From the NCBI GenBank assembly GCA_010015655.1, contig ML976656.1:390165-454164 (forward strand): DNA of 64,000 nt. Direction: 5' to 3'. The position numbers were made by a program, and so were the translations under genes. Source of the DNA: Bimuria novae-zelandiae CBS 107.79 (lineage: Eukaryota; Ascomycota; Dothideomycetes; Pleosporales; Didymosphaeriaceae). The notes under the pieces are model-generated. The model was not told the DNA's origin, searched no databases, and worked only from the letters and a program-made list of their open reading frames with translations. Below are positions 9,236 through 20,651 of the stretch, in pieces; position 1 is the stretch's first letter, and every line of letters begins with the position of its first letter.

Positions 9236-10258
9236 ATTACTAAGTGTCTTAAAGGTTATAGTAAAGCTAGTAATTATAGCGCGATTTATAAAGTACTCCC
9301 TATTTATAAGTACTTACTTACGAAGTATAAGTAGCTAGTAACTACGTATAAAGCTATTAATTATAATAAATATAACGTACCTAAAGACTACCTTACAATT
9401 AACCTCTAAGCCGCTATTAATAAGCTTAATAAGTACTATAAGAAGCTTAATAAGTTACTATACTACTTTATTACTATACTTTTATATTTATACTATAAAA
9501 CATACTACGAGGTATCGTAGCGAAATAATAGACTCTGCTTTAAGCAAGTAATAGTAGCTTTTTAATAAATTTAGGTAAGATATAAGCTAACTATAAAGCC
9601 TATTTAGATAGCTCGCTCTTTAGGTAATACTATTAATAACGCTATAAAGGCACTTATAAGCTAAGAAGTAAGCGTAAAACTAGGCGTAGAGGTGCTTAAT
9701 AAGTATAACTATTAGTAGTAGTTTAAGCCTTACTAGCAGCGTAAGTACTATAAGGATAAAAAGAGTAAGTAGCTAGTAAAGTACTAGTAGTAGCTATAGT
9801 CTTAGTATCTAAACCTCCTATAATTAGCTATTAACGTGCTTACTATCCCCGCCTCTAGCAGTAATTATAAGCGTATATTTACTAATATTAGTGACCTTAT
9901 TAGAGCCTAAAAGATATAAGATTAGTGTAGAGTTACTAGTAGCGCTTAAGTATGTAAAAGCGTAGTAAAAGTATAGTATAAAAATCCTAATAATAGTAGA
10001 AACTAAGCGCTATACTAACTAACGTAAAGATTAACACTAAATTTAGGCTACTTAATTAAAAAATTGTTACTAGCTAATTACTATATAAACTCTTCTAAAA
10101 ATAACTTCTTTAATTAACTTATTAATTTATAATTAATCTAATTATTTTTAAAAGTGCTGTTAATTAATTTAATTAAGTAATAATACTAATAATTTAATCT
10201 TAATTTAATCTAATAGCGTTAAGTTAATTAAATTAATTATTAATAACTCTAGTTGTTA

Positions 10259-10930
10259 TAATACCGCTAATGTGCTGTTAAATGACGGTCCTGCTACGAC
10301 TCACACGCGAGTACTTGAAAGCTAATAACAAAAGGAAGGGGCAATCCCGATAAGAGAAGGTCTGGACCAAAGATCCGTGAGCTCGTGGGGCCAGTGGAGA
10401 TGGTCTGCATGTAGAGCTTGCGCCGAGCGCATGAAGGCTCAGTTGCTTTCGGATCGACAACCGCAGCTGCCATAAGAATTTCAGGGTGGCGTCGAATGCC
10501 CACAGCCTTGCATATTACGACTATTCGCCCACGTGCCTGCGGCATCCTTCGATCCTGTAGAAGGGCTCACGGCACCATTAGTCTGGACTAGCATACACCG
10601 ACCAATGCCGCTACCTTGGGCCTCGCCACGCGGCACTTCTCGAACCAGTCTCTTCCCCCTGATAATACAACAGAATGTGAAGAGATCCCAATAGACCGGA
10701 ATTTCCCATGCGCGGAGGTTTCTACTGTCCCAGGAAAGCCCCAATAGTGTCGACTGGAAACATCATGCAATTTCACTGTCGAATGTCCTTTTAGCGTTTG
10801 TGTTCCGACCCTATAGGGTACATAGATGCACGCTTCCTTTGCTCTTCAATAAGTAACCCGGCAGCTACGTCTATCATACTACAGTATCAGCAAGTCTCCG
10901 GGTCCCTGGACAACTTATTCCCCGTCAATA
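10259..10930. other. Intergenic, no gene seen
   Basis: Composition returns to normal after the nest. Frames at 10278-10776 on the minus strand overlap one another and show no family features. The right half is the presumed tyrosinase promoter. Confidence 0.45.
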
Positions 10931-12054
10931 TGTGTCTCAAGCTTCACTCTTAGCTCCTTAGCCGTGCTGGCAAATGCCCAACCTGCATGCAGTGCTCCCG
11001 TCACCGTCACCTCAACGGTCACTGCCACTGATGCGGCTCCGTCAGCTTCCGCTTGAATCAACCCTCCCAAGAGACAAGAATCGTGAGTTGTTGTCCTGCT
11101 ATCTACTGTCTAAGAATTGTACTGATTCAGGTCCTCCCCAGGCGACAACTTAATCAGACACAAAAGAAGTCGTACATTGATGCTGTCCTTTGCTTGACAA
11201 CCAAGACAGCCAAGTCAGGCATTGATGGCACCATCAACCGCTTCGATGACTACCAGGCCGTCCACTCCGACCAGACCCCAAACATTCACTGGGTTGGGCA
11301 CTTTACCATCTGGCATCGGTACTTCACCGCGACCTACGAGAAGGCCCTTCGGGACGAGTGCGGCTACACAGGAGCCCAGCCCTACTGGGACTGGTCTCTG
11401 GACGCTGAGCCTCAAAACCCTACTTCGACCCGCGCTTTCGACTCAGAAGTATTCGCCGCGTACCTGGGGTTCGGCGGCAACGGCCCGAAGGAGACGCCCA
11501 CGGCAGAGCAAAACCCGCTCAACATCACCGGCGGCACCGGTGGCGGCTGCGTCCAGACCGGGCCCTTCGCCGCACCCAACTTCTACGTCAACATCCCCGA
11601 GAAGGACTGTCTTCGCCGCGACTTCATCCCCTGGATAATAAACGGCTTCGCAGACCCCAAGCTCGTCGCCAAGGTCCTCGAGCAGCCCGACTACACCTCG
11701 TTCGCGCGCGAGCTCGAGGGCTCGCCGAGCTTAGACTTCATGAACATCCACGGCAGCGGACACTTCGGCGTCGGCGGCGTGCTGGGCCAGATTGGCAATG
11801 CGGCCAACAGCCCTGCGGACCCACTGTTTTACCTGCATCATGGCAACCTCGACCATATCTTCTGGATGTGGCAGCAGAAGGATTTGGAGGCGCGGCTTAA
11901 CCATGTCGGTAGACCGGTTGTGCCGTTCGACTACAGTGGGACGAATGTTACGCTGGACTTTACGATTAATATGGGCAATTTGGCGGGGAATGCGACGTCG
12001 AAGGACTTGCTCAATACCCAGGGAGAGACGCTGTGTTATACGTATGCTTCGTAG
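10931..12054 (+). pseudogene. Tyrosinase-type copper oxidase with a damaged 5' end
   Basis: This is a secreted type-3 copper oxidase (tyrosinase/polyphenol oxidase family), acting on phenols. Exon 2 (11142-12054) is clean and holds all six expected copper-ligand contexts: CuA His in QAVHSD, VGHFTIWHRYF and the YWDW element; CuB His in MNIHGSGHFG and LFYLHHGNLDHIFW. The Cys/His loop typical of the fungal family is also present. Exon 1 joins through a 59-nt intron (11083-11141) as NPPKRQES/RQLNQTQKKSYID. Upstream, the same frame spells a signal-like segment (SSFTLSSLAVLANAQPAC) and a Thr/Val-rich linker. However, a TGA sits at 11054-11056 and the only nearby ATG (10930) is one base out of frame. 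The family Trp of the KRQEW motif is Ser. The core is sound, but as written no secreted product can be made. Sequencing error or an unseen splice could rescue it. Confidence 0.7.
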
Positions 12055-12830
12055 CCTTGTGATGAGGTGTGGATAGAGGTAAATAAATAATATGTTTGAT
12101 GCTGAAGATGATGTGGATGTGGTAGCATAAGCGGTTTTCTTTGGGTTGGCAACGAGTCTGGTGAGTGTCAAAATAAAGCGACCGAAGAAGCTGACACGTA
12201 TTCGCCGGGGGAACCCCAATATTCTATGACTTTATGGTATCTCTGCGCTGCAATTCCTTGTGAACGCAGGGCTTTAAGACATTCGTTTGAAGGAGCAGAC
12301 GTCCAGTCTCGCACTAAAGGTCAAGGGACGACAAGTTGATCGCTCTGATCAAAGGTTCACCAGTTTTGATATGGTACAAAAGTGTCACTTGAAGAAACAT
12401 GATCACAAAGAGTCGTGTAGTTGACCAGGGAAGACAACGCTGTCCGAGGCTCTTGCCGTCACCAATGTTTTGAACTCGTTTCGCTAGTGCATCTGGGGTT
12501 ACTGGTAGTACCCCCGCAATTGACCCACAAATTTCAGCGGTGTACAAAAGAGCAAGAAATATTGAACAAATACACCTGTCTCTTTTCAAACGCTTACTGC
12601 GATACTACATTGGCTTAGAATCAATTGCGATACGTTCCACTGGATTGAAGCGCTGGATTCCTTGTGGTGCCACCGGCGGTCATACGCGAACCAACACCCT
12701 CACGGTTCCGCCTATCCCTCGTCGAATCACATCAACTACAACCCCACACCACTGCCTAGGCACCTGCGAAGCAACCTGAGGAGCGAGCTAGCACCCCTTA
12801 ACTTAGGCCGCACCATTCCGTGAGACAGTC
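12055..12830. other. Intergenic, no gene seen
   Basis: 3' flank of the tyrosinase and 5' flank of the F-box-like relic. Nothing recognisable is found on either strand. Confidence 0.45.
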
Positions 12831-14203
12831 ATGGCACACACCACTGATCTCTTGAACGAGGTCTTGGAGAAGATCCTCAACTTTGTCGACTCTGCTGCAA
12901 TCTGTTTAGCTCTCGCTCGGACGTGAAAACGGCTCCATGATCCGGCTCAACGAGCCTTCACACAACATGTTTGTCTCTAGTGGAAACTGAACAAGCAATC
13001 CCAGGTTGTTCGTTTTGCTCAGCAAAATACGGCGAACCCCAATGTCAACTCTATTCGCCTGATGCCCAACAAGGCACAGTTGAATGCGTTCAAAGTCGCC
13101 ATGCCAATGGCATACAACCATGTTGCCCTGATTTGCGCTTGTCTTTCTAGCTTGCCGAGTTTAAGGACGTTCTCCATCAATATGGAAGTAGATTACATTG
13201 CTAAGGGAGACATCATACTAACTCAGGTGCTCATTCGAATTCTGCGAGCGCTGCCACAGACTATGGTGAACTACACCTTTGTCATGTGTTCAGCGAGTTA
13301 CTTCCCAGGCTTGAGACTTTCTCCCTGCGTCTGTCGAGCATTTTTCCAGGTCTGTTCCGCGCTTTGGACGCCAATGGGGTGAGATAACTAACAACGAAAT
13401 TACGTCGGGCATTGATTAGGCTCACAAACCCGCTGCCTCAGGGTCCAAACGTTAATTTTGACGATTCACACATGATGAAATCTTGTCTTCATCCTGTTAA
13501 ACGTTTCTACGAGAGCAATTCGCATGGCAAGGACCTACTAAGAACCCTGATTCGCCATTTGCTCGGCCTGCAGGTATTGGGCACTTTCACGTCTCTGGAA
13601 CGCCTTCTTATTTACGATATTCCCGGGCGAGTGTTCGATATATCGACCAGGATGGCGGTAAGCTACCCTTGTAGTTGGAGAAGAGGCCCCAAAAACGAAG
13701 ACCTGTACCTCCTCCGTCCAGACAAAGGAGTCTATGATACCTTTTACGACGAAGATCTTTTCGGCACGTACGAAGAAGTTGAAAAGGCCGTCCTGCATGA
13801 GGCTATGTGGGAGGACATGCCAGGCGGGGCACGACTACCCCCTAAGAAGGCTGTGGGCAGCAACAGGACACTCGACAGAGGCGCGTTGATGACCAAAGAC
13901 ATGCTATGGACAAAGCTCCCGCAAATGGCAAAGACAGAAGCAGGATTGCCGGATTGGAGATATATGGTTGCATTTGAATTTGCGACGGGTTATGGGCCAC
14001 ATGTGTTTGTGAGACATTACCCCGAGGGTTACGACTGGGACCATCCCGTAGTTGACAATTCGGGCGACGAGCTTCCGTCGGCTTCGCAGATTCCTCAGCA
14101 TAACAATGATCTCCCGGTGGAACTAAACGAGAAACCGTGGTCCCATCTCGAGGTGGATGATGATCAATGGGAACGTCGAAATCGAGAGAATGGACGTCGA
14201 TGA
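12831..14203 (+). pseudogene. F-box-like protein gene, disrupted
   Basis: The ATG at 12831 opens with an F-box-like helix, LLNEVLEKILNFVDSAAICL. The frame then meets TGA at 12924-12926 (ART-stop-KRLHDP, where F-box proteins often have Trp) and TAG at 12978-12980, and runs on openly to about 13280. A shift is then needed to read LPRLETFSLRLSSIFPGLFR, a leucine-rich segment. After a possible intron (from 13379 to about 13420) a long frame from about 13415 to 14203 reads LLGLQVLGTFTSLERLLIYD and a charged C-terminus. Fungal F-box proteins have this architecture of short N-terminal F-box and irregular Leu-rich body. Two stops plus at least one frame change mean a pseudogene. The 3' frame (about 260 codons) is clean and could be expressed alone, but I see no reason to think so. 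Confidence 0.6.
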
Positions 14204-14364
14204 CTAGAATCCATCGATTGGGCCCGGGGACGGAAGTTGGCCCGCGGCTCACCTCCAGCAACCTGACTACTATTCGTAATGGACAATCTCCGGAAACAAT
14301 GCGACGTTTGGTCAATTTTGAGTGACCATAGAGCGCTTGTCCGCATTCTCGACAAGTCAGGCTA

Positions 14365-15736
14365 TCATTCCAGATCCGCATCTATACAATCTTTGGGCGC
14401 AATGATCGGATTACATCTCGCCACCCTTCCATCTAAGCTCACTACGTAGTCCCAATCCCACCTTGCTGCCATACCATATGCCGGGAAGTCGGTGCTCACG
14501 ATCTGCGCTCCGCTTTCGAACGCGCTATCCCTCCTCGTAGTGTCCTTGCTCAACACCGTGCTAATCGGCTCATCCGCGCGGGTCCGTACGATGTATCCTT
14601 TTTTGACCTGCCGCTGGATGTCCGCAGTATCATCGCCGACGGGGTTGTTGTGCTTAATGAAGGCAGCCGCGGGCTCACCTTCGATGCCATTGATGAACAC
14701 CGTACGGTTCTGCAGCGACTCATGGCCACCCGCAGTGTACAGCTTCGCGGGGCTATTGGGGTCGGAGGATGGGTCGTTGTCGAAGAAGAACATGAAACGC
14801 CCGCGAACATCATCTAGGAGCGGCCATCCGTGTTGCAAAACGCTCTCTTCGAGACTAAAATTATCCACGCGGATATCGTCCGGAATAATGAGCTGTTCCC
14901 GAGGCAGCACTGAGAGGATCTCGGCATCGACGTTCAGAATCCGTGGGAGCGTCCAGTTGGTCGCTTCTCCAGGACACACACCGCCCGCATCGCAAGCTGG
15001 GGCTTCAGTCTTGAGTTCCAGGTCGATCAAGATGGGCACGTGCCTCTTGTTCTGGTCCGACCAGCTCTTCAGCTGTGTCAGGCATTCCACGAAGGTGTGG
15101 CACACACTGTTGGGGTCGAAGTCGGTGATGTGGAAGACTTTGAGCCCCGGTTTCAACAGCACACTACCATCGAACGGAGCAGTCTCATTCGTCAAATTTG
15201 ACCACGTCCAGATGAGCGGCGGATAGTACAAGCCGCCTTGCTCGTCGGAGTGCAGATCGAGCTCGAGCGATCTAACATGTTGGTGCGAGAGCTGGTTGGG
15301 CAAGGACGAGTGCGAGTAGTAGAAGTTCTCGGGCGCAGGGACGTATTTTTCAAACACTGCGCGTTCAGATAGGGATATTTCGCGGTGGTACGAGTTGTGT
15401 GTTCCGATGACTTGGATGTGGTTCATGCGGAGGCTGGATGTCGCGTTGGAGGAAGCCGACGCGCCATCTACATGGTTATTAGATGGTATCCTGGGTCAGG
15501 CAAGGGGTTGGAGTCGTACGTGTCAGTAGAAGCGCAAGGCTTGTGGGTACCTGGGTATATCAGTTTGTTGACACTTCGTTTTCGAGGGAGCCGTCAAAAC
15601 GCACTAGCTTGTTGAACATGGCGTCTCGTCGTCCGAATGCAAAGTCGTATTCTAGAAGAGCGATGAACGAGATACTGAGTACGACGATGATAGCGCTCAC
15701 CAACACAGGGCGCGTTCTAAATAGCTCTAGCAACAT
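14365..15736 (-). CDS. PI-PLC-like phosphodiesterase, secreted or membrane-anchored
   Basis: A TIM-barrel phosphodiesterase of the phosphatidylinositol-specific phospholipase C-like superfamily (calcium-dependent PLC-C1 type by motif content). The main exon is clean from 15426 to the stop at 14365. It shows the N-terminal catalytic strand VIGTHNSYHRE, the strand-2 motif SLELDLHSDEQGG, KVFHITDFD, PILIDLELK, GRFMFFFDND and a C-terminal DFPAYGMAARWDWDY. Upstream coding continues without stop through GASASSNATSSL. A first exon probably begins at the ATG at 15736, with a short basic start and a hydrophobic stretch (VLVSAIIVVLSISFIALL) that would act as signal anchor. I could not fix the intron between them, since the available donors and acceptors fit only with weak sites. 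The enzyme is likely extracellular, with its natural substrate unknown. No fault in the main exon. Confidence 0.8.
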
Positions 15737-16193
15737 TGTTTTAGTTTCGTCCTGCTTGTACCATGAATTTCAAATGAAGTCACTGCTGCATTCCTGCGAA
15801 AATCATAACACATGCAGCCATGAAGAGTGCTTATTGGATGTTTGAATATTTATTTGTACACGTAAACGGGTTTTCTAATGCCCCAGAGCAGTATGGCACG
15901 GGAAGATTTGTGAACATAGGTTCCGAAGTAGCCAGGATGGGAAGGTGCGATGTCCGCGGCTCCGCGTTGGTCAGGATGCGAGCACGTGGGCACGTGCGTA
16001 GAGCGGATTACTTGAAATTCACGCCTCGTAAACCTGGCTTTGATTACCAATATGAGCTTGAACAAGATAAGCATTTCATTTTGAAAAATAGATATCCATC
16101 GTACCATATCAAGCAAATAAAATGGATATGATTCGAACTTCGCCTTCCAAGGTTGTGGCTGCACGGTCACTCCCTGCATCGTCTCGTCGGTCC
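15737..16193. other. Intergenic, no gene seen
   Basis: AT-rich spacer between two minus-strand genes: the promoter of the phosphodiesterase and the 3' flank of the dehydrogenase. Confidence 0.5.
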
Positions 16194-17045
16194 TCACCAA
16201 GAGAACTGTGCATCATAACGACCAATAAAGGTACCCGCCTGGGCATCTCTCTTTCCGTCCACAATGTCCAATATTGCCTGCGCGCTCGTCTCCGAGCTTT
16301 CCGCTCCCATTGCGGCCCTGCCGTCGCGTTGCCCCGCAAGATTGGTTACGACAAAGCCGGGGCAGAAGCTCCAGACCTTGACGCCTTGGCCCTTGAGGTA
16401 TTGCTGCTGGCAAGTCGTGAACATATTCAGCGCCGCCTTACTCATTCGATACGCCGTGAAAGGTGGACCACTCCCCTTCGCATTCCCAGAGATACTTCCC
16501 AGCTCAGACGAGACGTTGATGATCTTCTTGCCCTTGGAGGCCGTGATGAGGGGAGTAAGCGCCTGCGTCAGGACCACCGGGCCGTAGACGTTGGTCTCGA
16601 AACTCTCGCGGAGCTCTTCGCGCGAGGGGGCTCGGGACTGGACTTGGTTGCCGGCGTTGTTGATGAGGACGTCAAGCCGGCCGTAGTCGGCTTCTACTTT
16701 CTTGACTGCGGCGAAGATGGATTCGTCGTTGGAAATGTCGAGGGAGAGGAGACTGAGCGATCCTTGGGGCTTGCGGGCTTGGACTTCGTCAAGGGCTTTT
16801 TGGCCCTTTTCGAGACTTCGCACGCCCATGATGACATGGTTGCTCGCCGCTTTGGTGAGGTAGTATGCCGTGTCTGGACAATGAGGTGCGATTAGCAGAT
16901 GATCTACACGCGGTTGTATTCTGAAGTTGCTTACCTAGTCCGACACCTGAGTTGGCGCCTACGTCTGTTAGTTAGCACAGTTCAGTAGTTCGGGCTCGCA
17001 AGGCTGCTAACCTGTGATGAGGATGATCTGTTTCCCGGCAGCCAT
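16194..17045 (-). CDS. Short-chain dehydrogenase/reductase
   Basis: A classical NAD(P)-dependent SDR of 245 residues; its substrate cannot be told from sequence. Three exons fit: 17012-17045, 16935-16958 and 16194-16873, all with GT-AG introns and matching phases. The product starts MAAGKQIILITGANSGVG, containing the TGxxxGxG cofactor motif, followed by a Rossmann strand ending VIMGVRS. Further landmarks are LDVLINNAG (NAG motif), KIINVSSELGS (catalytic Ser) and AYRMSKAALN (YxxxK catalytic pair). A Pro-Gly motif, CPGFVVTN, follows. The GVRS after strand 2 with basic residues suggests NADPH preference, which is inference. The gene is compact and shows no faults. It has no obvious pathway partner nearby. 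Confidence 0.93.
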
Positions 17046-20000
17046 GATGATTGTGTGAAGAAGGAAGATAATTATGATAGTAATGTGCATGTAGCACCTA
17101 GGTCATTAAGGTGAAGGCTTGACCACATCTAGCGGACTCTCTTTGTTTTTATACCGTTGGCAAGTTGCATCTGCATGAAATACGAAGGTCGTCCAACGAG
17201 TGTTGGATGACCAATGGAGTTAGGCGCACCATTGCCACTTAGGCGCACCATTGCCACTTGAGAAGCGAGCGAGACCTTCGGAGGCTAAAGATTGGATTGG
17301 AGTGTTCGTCAGGACCCGACCAAGCCGAAAAGCGATGCACCGCAGGTGTTCACAGCCAAAATCACAGACACTGTAAATGTACAAGCAGGCTTGAAGAGCG
17401 AGAGGCTCAGCTTCTGGTTGGGTGCAATGTCCGACAATGTCGTACAACGGCAATGCTCACTAAGCGTCATAATATTCGGCTTCGGGACAGCTTGTGTGGT
17501 GACGTCTCGGTTTATCGGTCCTTGCTTCAAGACGAGGTCCTGGTCAGCAATTGTGACACGAATGGATTTAACGGAGATGTTTCTTTGAACAAAGCCGAGC
17601 GAGCAGGGTGAGCCCCAAGGGAAGCCGAAACGCGATTTAGCCCCCGAACATGCATGGTTCGAGTGAACCGAGATGCAGTCAATTAGGCAACCTAGCTAAA
17701 CAAGACGACTTCGAGACATTTTCTGATGGTGGTGAAGAAGTTGCGCCGACTAAACGATATGGTGAGAAGCGTGCTTGGTCAGCAATTTTCGCGCACGGAA
17801 GGAAGACGAGACTCTTGCCTGCCTTCAGCAACGACGACGGTGAATCTTCAACGTCTCGCACGGCAGTAGCTTCGCATTATCCAGAACGAATGAAGCTGAT
17901 ATATACAAGGTTACATGAGGAATAGTCCGCGAACGCATTCTCCGTCGCTAGTGTCCTCCATCTCGATGACCTGACGGTCCCGGCATCGCACCCGCGCTTT
18001 ACGGTCCCGCTTCCCGCGTCCGTCCGAACAACACACAACATGTACAAAAGTCGCTCTGGCAACTCGATGAGCATTCTTGCTATTGCACCATGATCCGAGA
18101 GGGAGAGGCCCACGGGCAGCAGCAGCCTTCCCCAACGCTTATCGTCACAGCCTCTACAGGCAGAAATACCTAGACTGCCGAGAGACGGGGAGTAGGCGTG
18201 TGGATGATGCTCTATTGGCGCCATCGTACGCAGGATCTACCCTGCAATCTTGAAGGTCATGGCTTCCTTTGTAGGCGTCTATAAAGCGTTGGGCGCAGCA
18301 CTTGCTACAGGACCGGCAAGTCCCGATAGGCTTTGTAAATGGCGTTCAAAGGCCCATCACCGTTTCTCTATGTGCTGAATTCCACTCCTTACAAGTCAAA
18401 ACGGCATGGCTTCATCTCCTCAGGCACCCTTGACGTCTAGACATTAACGTCAGACAACCACTCATGCATCCACCCACCGGAAGCTACATGGTTAAGTCAC
18501 AGAACCGTCTCAGGCAGTTTCTACTTTCATTGTTTTGACGAGCCAGATTCTTACATCCACTCATCGGGAACCTGGTCCGTCCTTGAGTAACGGCTTGGCG
18601 ACCCGAAGGGCAATATACACGACATCTTTGCCGACATCTCGGATCCTGGCTTCCACCTGGGATCTCAACGACCGTTCGAACCCCTTCCGGTGATCACACA
18701 AGAATGCTAATCTTCATCACTACATTCATGCTTCATAGTGTTAGCCAATATCATTCTTGGTGTCTTGGATTCTTCCCAGGCATTCTGTGAAAGTACGACG
18801 ATCGAGGTAAACTCAAAGAAGTTGACATTGTTACGACTCGAGTCCTTTCATCCTCGTACGAATCGGGTACGACTGACACAGACCAGCCATACAAGCTCAA
18901 TGCAGGTATTGGTTCGCGCCACTCAAAACGGGTACACGCGTCACAGCCGAAGCTTCGCGTCTGTGCATCATTGTCATCTGTCAAGCCCGATCGTCCTACG
19001 TTAGCGTTAGCCTTTCGCATTTTAATTGTTGACGACTTCGGATCAGAACCTTCCCCCTTTTTACGATGTTACCAGCTGAACTGGGAAATATAGTGTGCGA
19101 CATGACATTGTGCTTCAAGAAGACAGTACCTGATTTGCATTGCTGATGCTTCGGCTCCCCGCGGTGTTCAGGATACGCAAAATATTCGTCATAATGTGAT
19201 CGACGAAGCGCAGCCACACCAAAGCCTTATCGAAATGACAACTGACGCAAAAATGCGTCGAGCTTCACTCTCACTTGGAAGTTATGAGATTAGATTTTGC
19301 TAGGATGGAAGCTGCAGATCTGCCTGGACAAATAAAGCCTACCTCTCAACTGTTCTAGGCAAGTGCAGCAACGGTCCGCATTGGACGGCTCAAAATTCCA
19401 CGCAAAGTTCCATCATTCTACTCTAATCGACCCTAGCCTATGCTTTACCCAGCAACGGGCGGGAGCGGCGCTGGCGGCGTTCACGGCAAGTTCACAAAAC
19501 GTTTGTCCGTGTGGGGCCCTTCTAGAATAAGGCTACACAAAGCTCGATTCCTTATTCATAGATTGTATACGTTTCCCGATATCACATTTAGCAATGATCG
19601 ACGAGGGAACAGAATCCGCCATCAAAGTTCTCCGGCATTGTTGGATGAAGCCAGTGGGGCGATAGATTGCGAACGACCAGTTGCAGCTCGAGAGTATCGG
19701 TGCAACAAGGGAACTCACAGAGGCCGCCGCGGGTTTAACCGACACATTCACTACCACGAGCCAAGCTTACGGGGTCTTCTTACCGACTGGCCACGAGCAA
19801 CGCCGCGATCACGGTGCCACATTTTTGCCTTGTTAAGCTTAATTGCTGGTGTGCTTGTCCCTGGTCGGAGAAATTCTCGCAATGCAAGATTCATACGCAA
19901 AACGCGGATCATTACTCGTACATTACGTGCCAAGTCACTCAACGCTGTTGCGGACGTTGAGAGAACACCAAAATGAAGATGTTAAGAGAGCGGCGGAGCG

Positions 20001-20651
20001 CAACCTAATCACGGTTCCTATCCCACGCTCACGCTCACGGAGAAGATCAACTAATCACAAGCTTAAACACACTCACTACCCCGCTGAGTTACCTGTGCGA
20101 TCCCCAGGACGGCCTGGCCAGCGCCTCGCCTCCAATACCGGTGCCTGAATATTGGACCGGGTCAAACTATCTGTGTAACCACTATCGCGTTTAACACCAA
20201 TTTAAAATCCTCGATGCTGTCAGTGACGTCCAGCCCAGCAGGAGGACATCTGGACGGCTACCAATCGGTCCACTCCACTTAGAGACGACGTTGGAGACGA
20301 CGCGTATGGTGACACTGTCACTTACAAGGGCGAGTTGGTTTTCACGTAGGCATATTTTACTTCCAGCCGCAGGTTTATGACGACTTCAATATTTTGATCT
20401 CGACCGATGGTTATGTGATTGCCGATGCGTTTCTATCATCGAGATTGCATAGGAGAACCCCGGTGGATTGGTGCCAATGCAGGGCCTGTACTACTATGTA
20501 CGCATTTGTGAGCTTTGATGAAGTGCATCGGGGATTGTATCAGCGCATGAGACCATGTCGGCCATAAACATGCCCGACCCAAGCACGTCGCCTACTCTCG
20601 TTTTGCTGTTACTCTACTTGCATTGAGTACTCTGGGGCTGACCCAGCGGCA
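17046..20651. other. Long intergenic stretch, no gene recognised
   Basis: 3.6 kb without a supportable gene. Frames of 60-180 codons occur on both strands but overlap and show no domains, signal peptides or splice-linked continuation. It contains a 19-bp perfect tandem repeat at 17221-17258. The right part must include the promoter of the glucan synthase gene. Old degraded sequence is possible but I cannot identify it. Confidence 0.4.
17221..17258. repeat. Perfect 19-bp tandem repeat, two copies
   Basis: TAGGCGCACCATTGCCACT occurs twice in direct succession (17221-17239 and 17240-17258), about 175 bp upstream of the dehydrogenase start codon. Confidence 0.95.

Larger units (their letters stand above)
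5730..9985 (+). pseudogene. hAT transposase relic, riddled with stops
   Basis: Read on the plus strand with stops ignored, hAT landmarks appear in order. Near 5900-6300 come YGRR/NTEGARKYKV-like BED-finger-region sequence and LIREFKTIAFYKILYIVNLKAE followed by KSYNS. After the pogo insertion (8169 on) come GFLKIIIYFTSYNSYIYNL, KISYFMLNNAYFNNTTVKFL, ELNFN and YYIINL (the catalytic region with its Asn-Ala-Asn box). After the MITE come YKVLPIYKYLLTKYK (9284-9331), PKDYLTIN, NKLNKYYKKLNKL and LYLYYKTYYE. Near 9820-9960 lies the C-terminal hATC dimerisation region, whose VLTIPASS motif survives in degenerate form, then KISVELLVALKYVKA. Substitutions are overwhelmingly to TA-rich codons (Gln and Trp codons to stops). 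It cannot make protein. Confidence 0.8.
4998..10249 (+). mobile_element. RIP-degraded hAT transposon carrying two nested insertions
   Basis: This is an AT-rich block packed with TTAA, TAGCTA and TTATAA strings and poor in CpA, as RIP leaves behind. Through many stops the plus strand still spells a hAT transposase (see 5730-9985). A 9-bp direct repeat TAGTTGTTA at 4989-4997 and 10250-10258 flanks the block and is a candidate for the 8-bp hAT target duplication. Without the two internal insertions the element would be about 3.15 kb, ordinary for a fungal hAT element. I could not define clean terminal inverted repeats; the ends are low-complexity TTAATT sequence, so the exact limits are tentative. 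Confidence 0.75.

Noticed and set aside
9098..9334. Open frame of 78 codons in the AT-rich block
   Set aside because: It joins the GC-rich MITE-like insertion to the hAT relic (YKVLPIYKYL), so it is a chance fusion of two elements rather than a gene.
19440..19976. 178-codon plus-strand frame
   Set aside because: The translation has no hydrophobic core, signal or motif and is Arg/His-rich, typical of random frames; overlapping frames exist on the minus strand.
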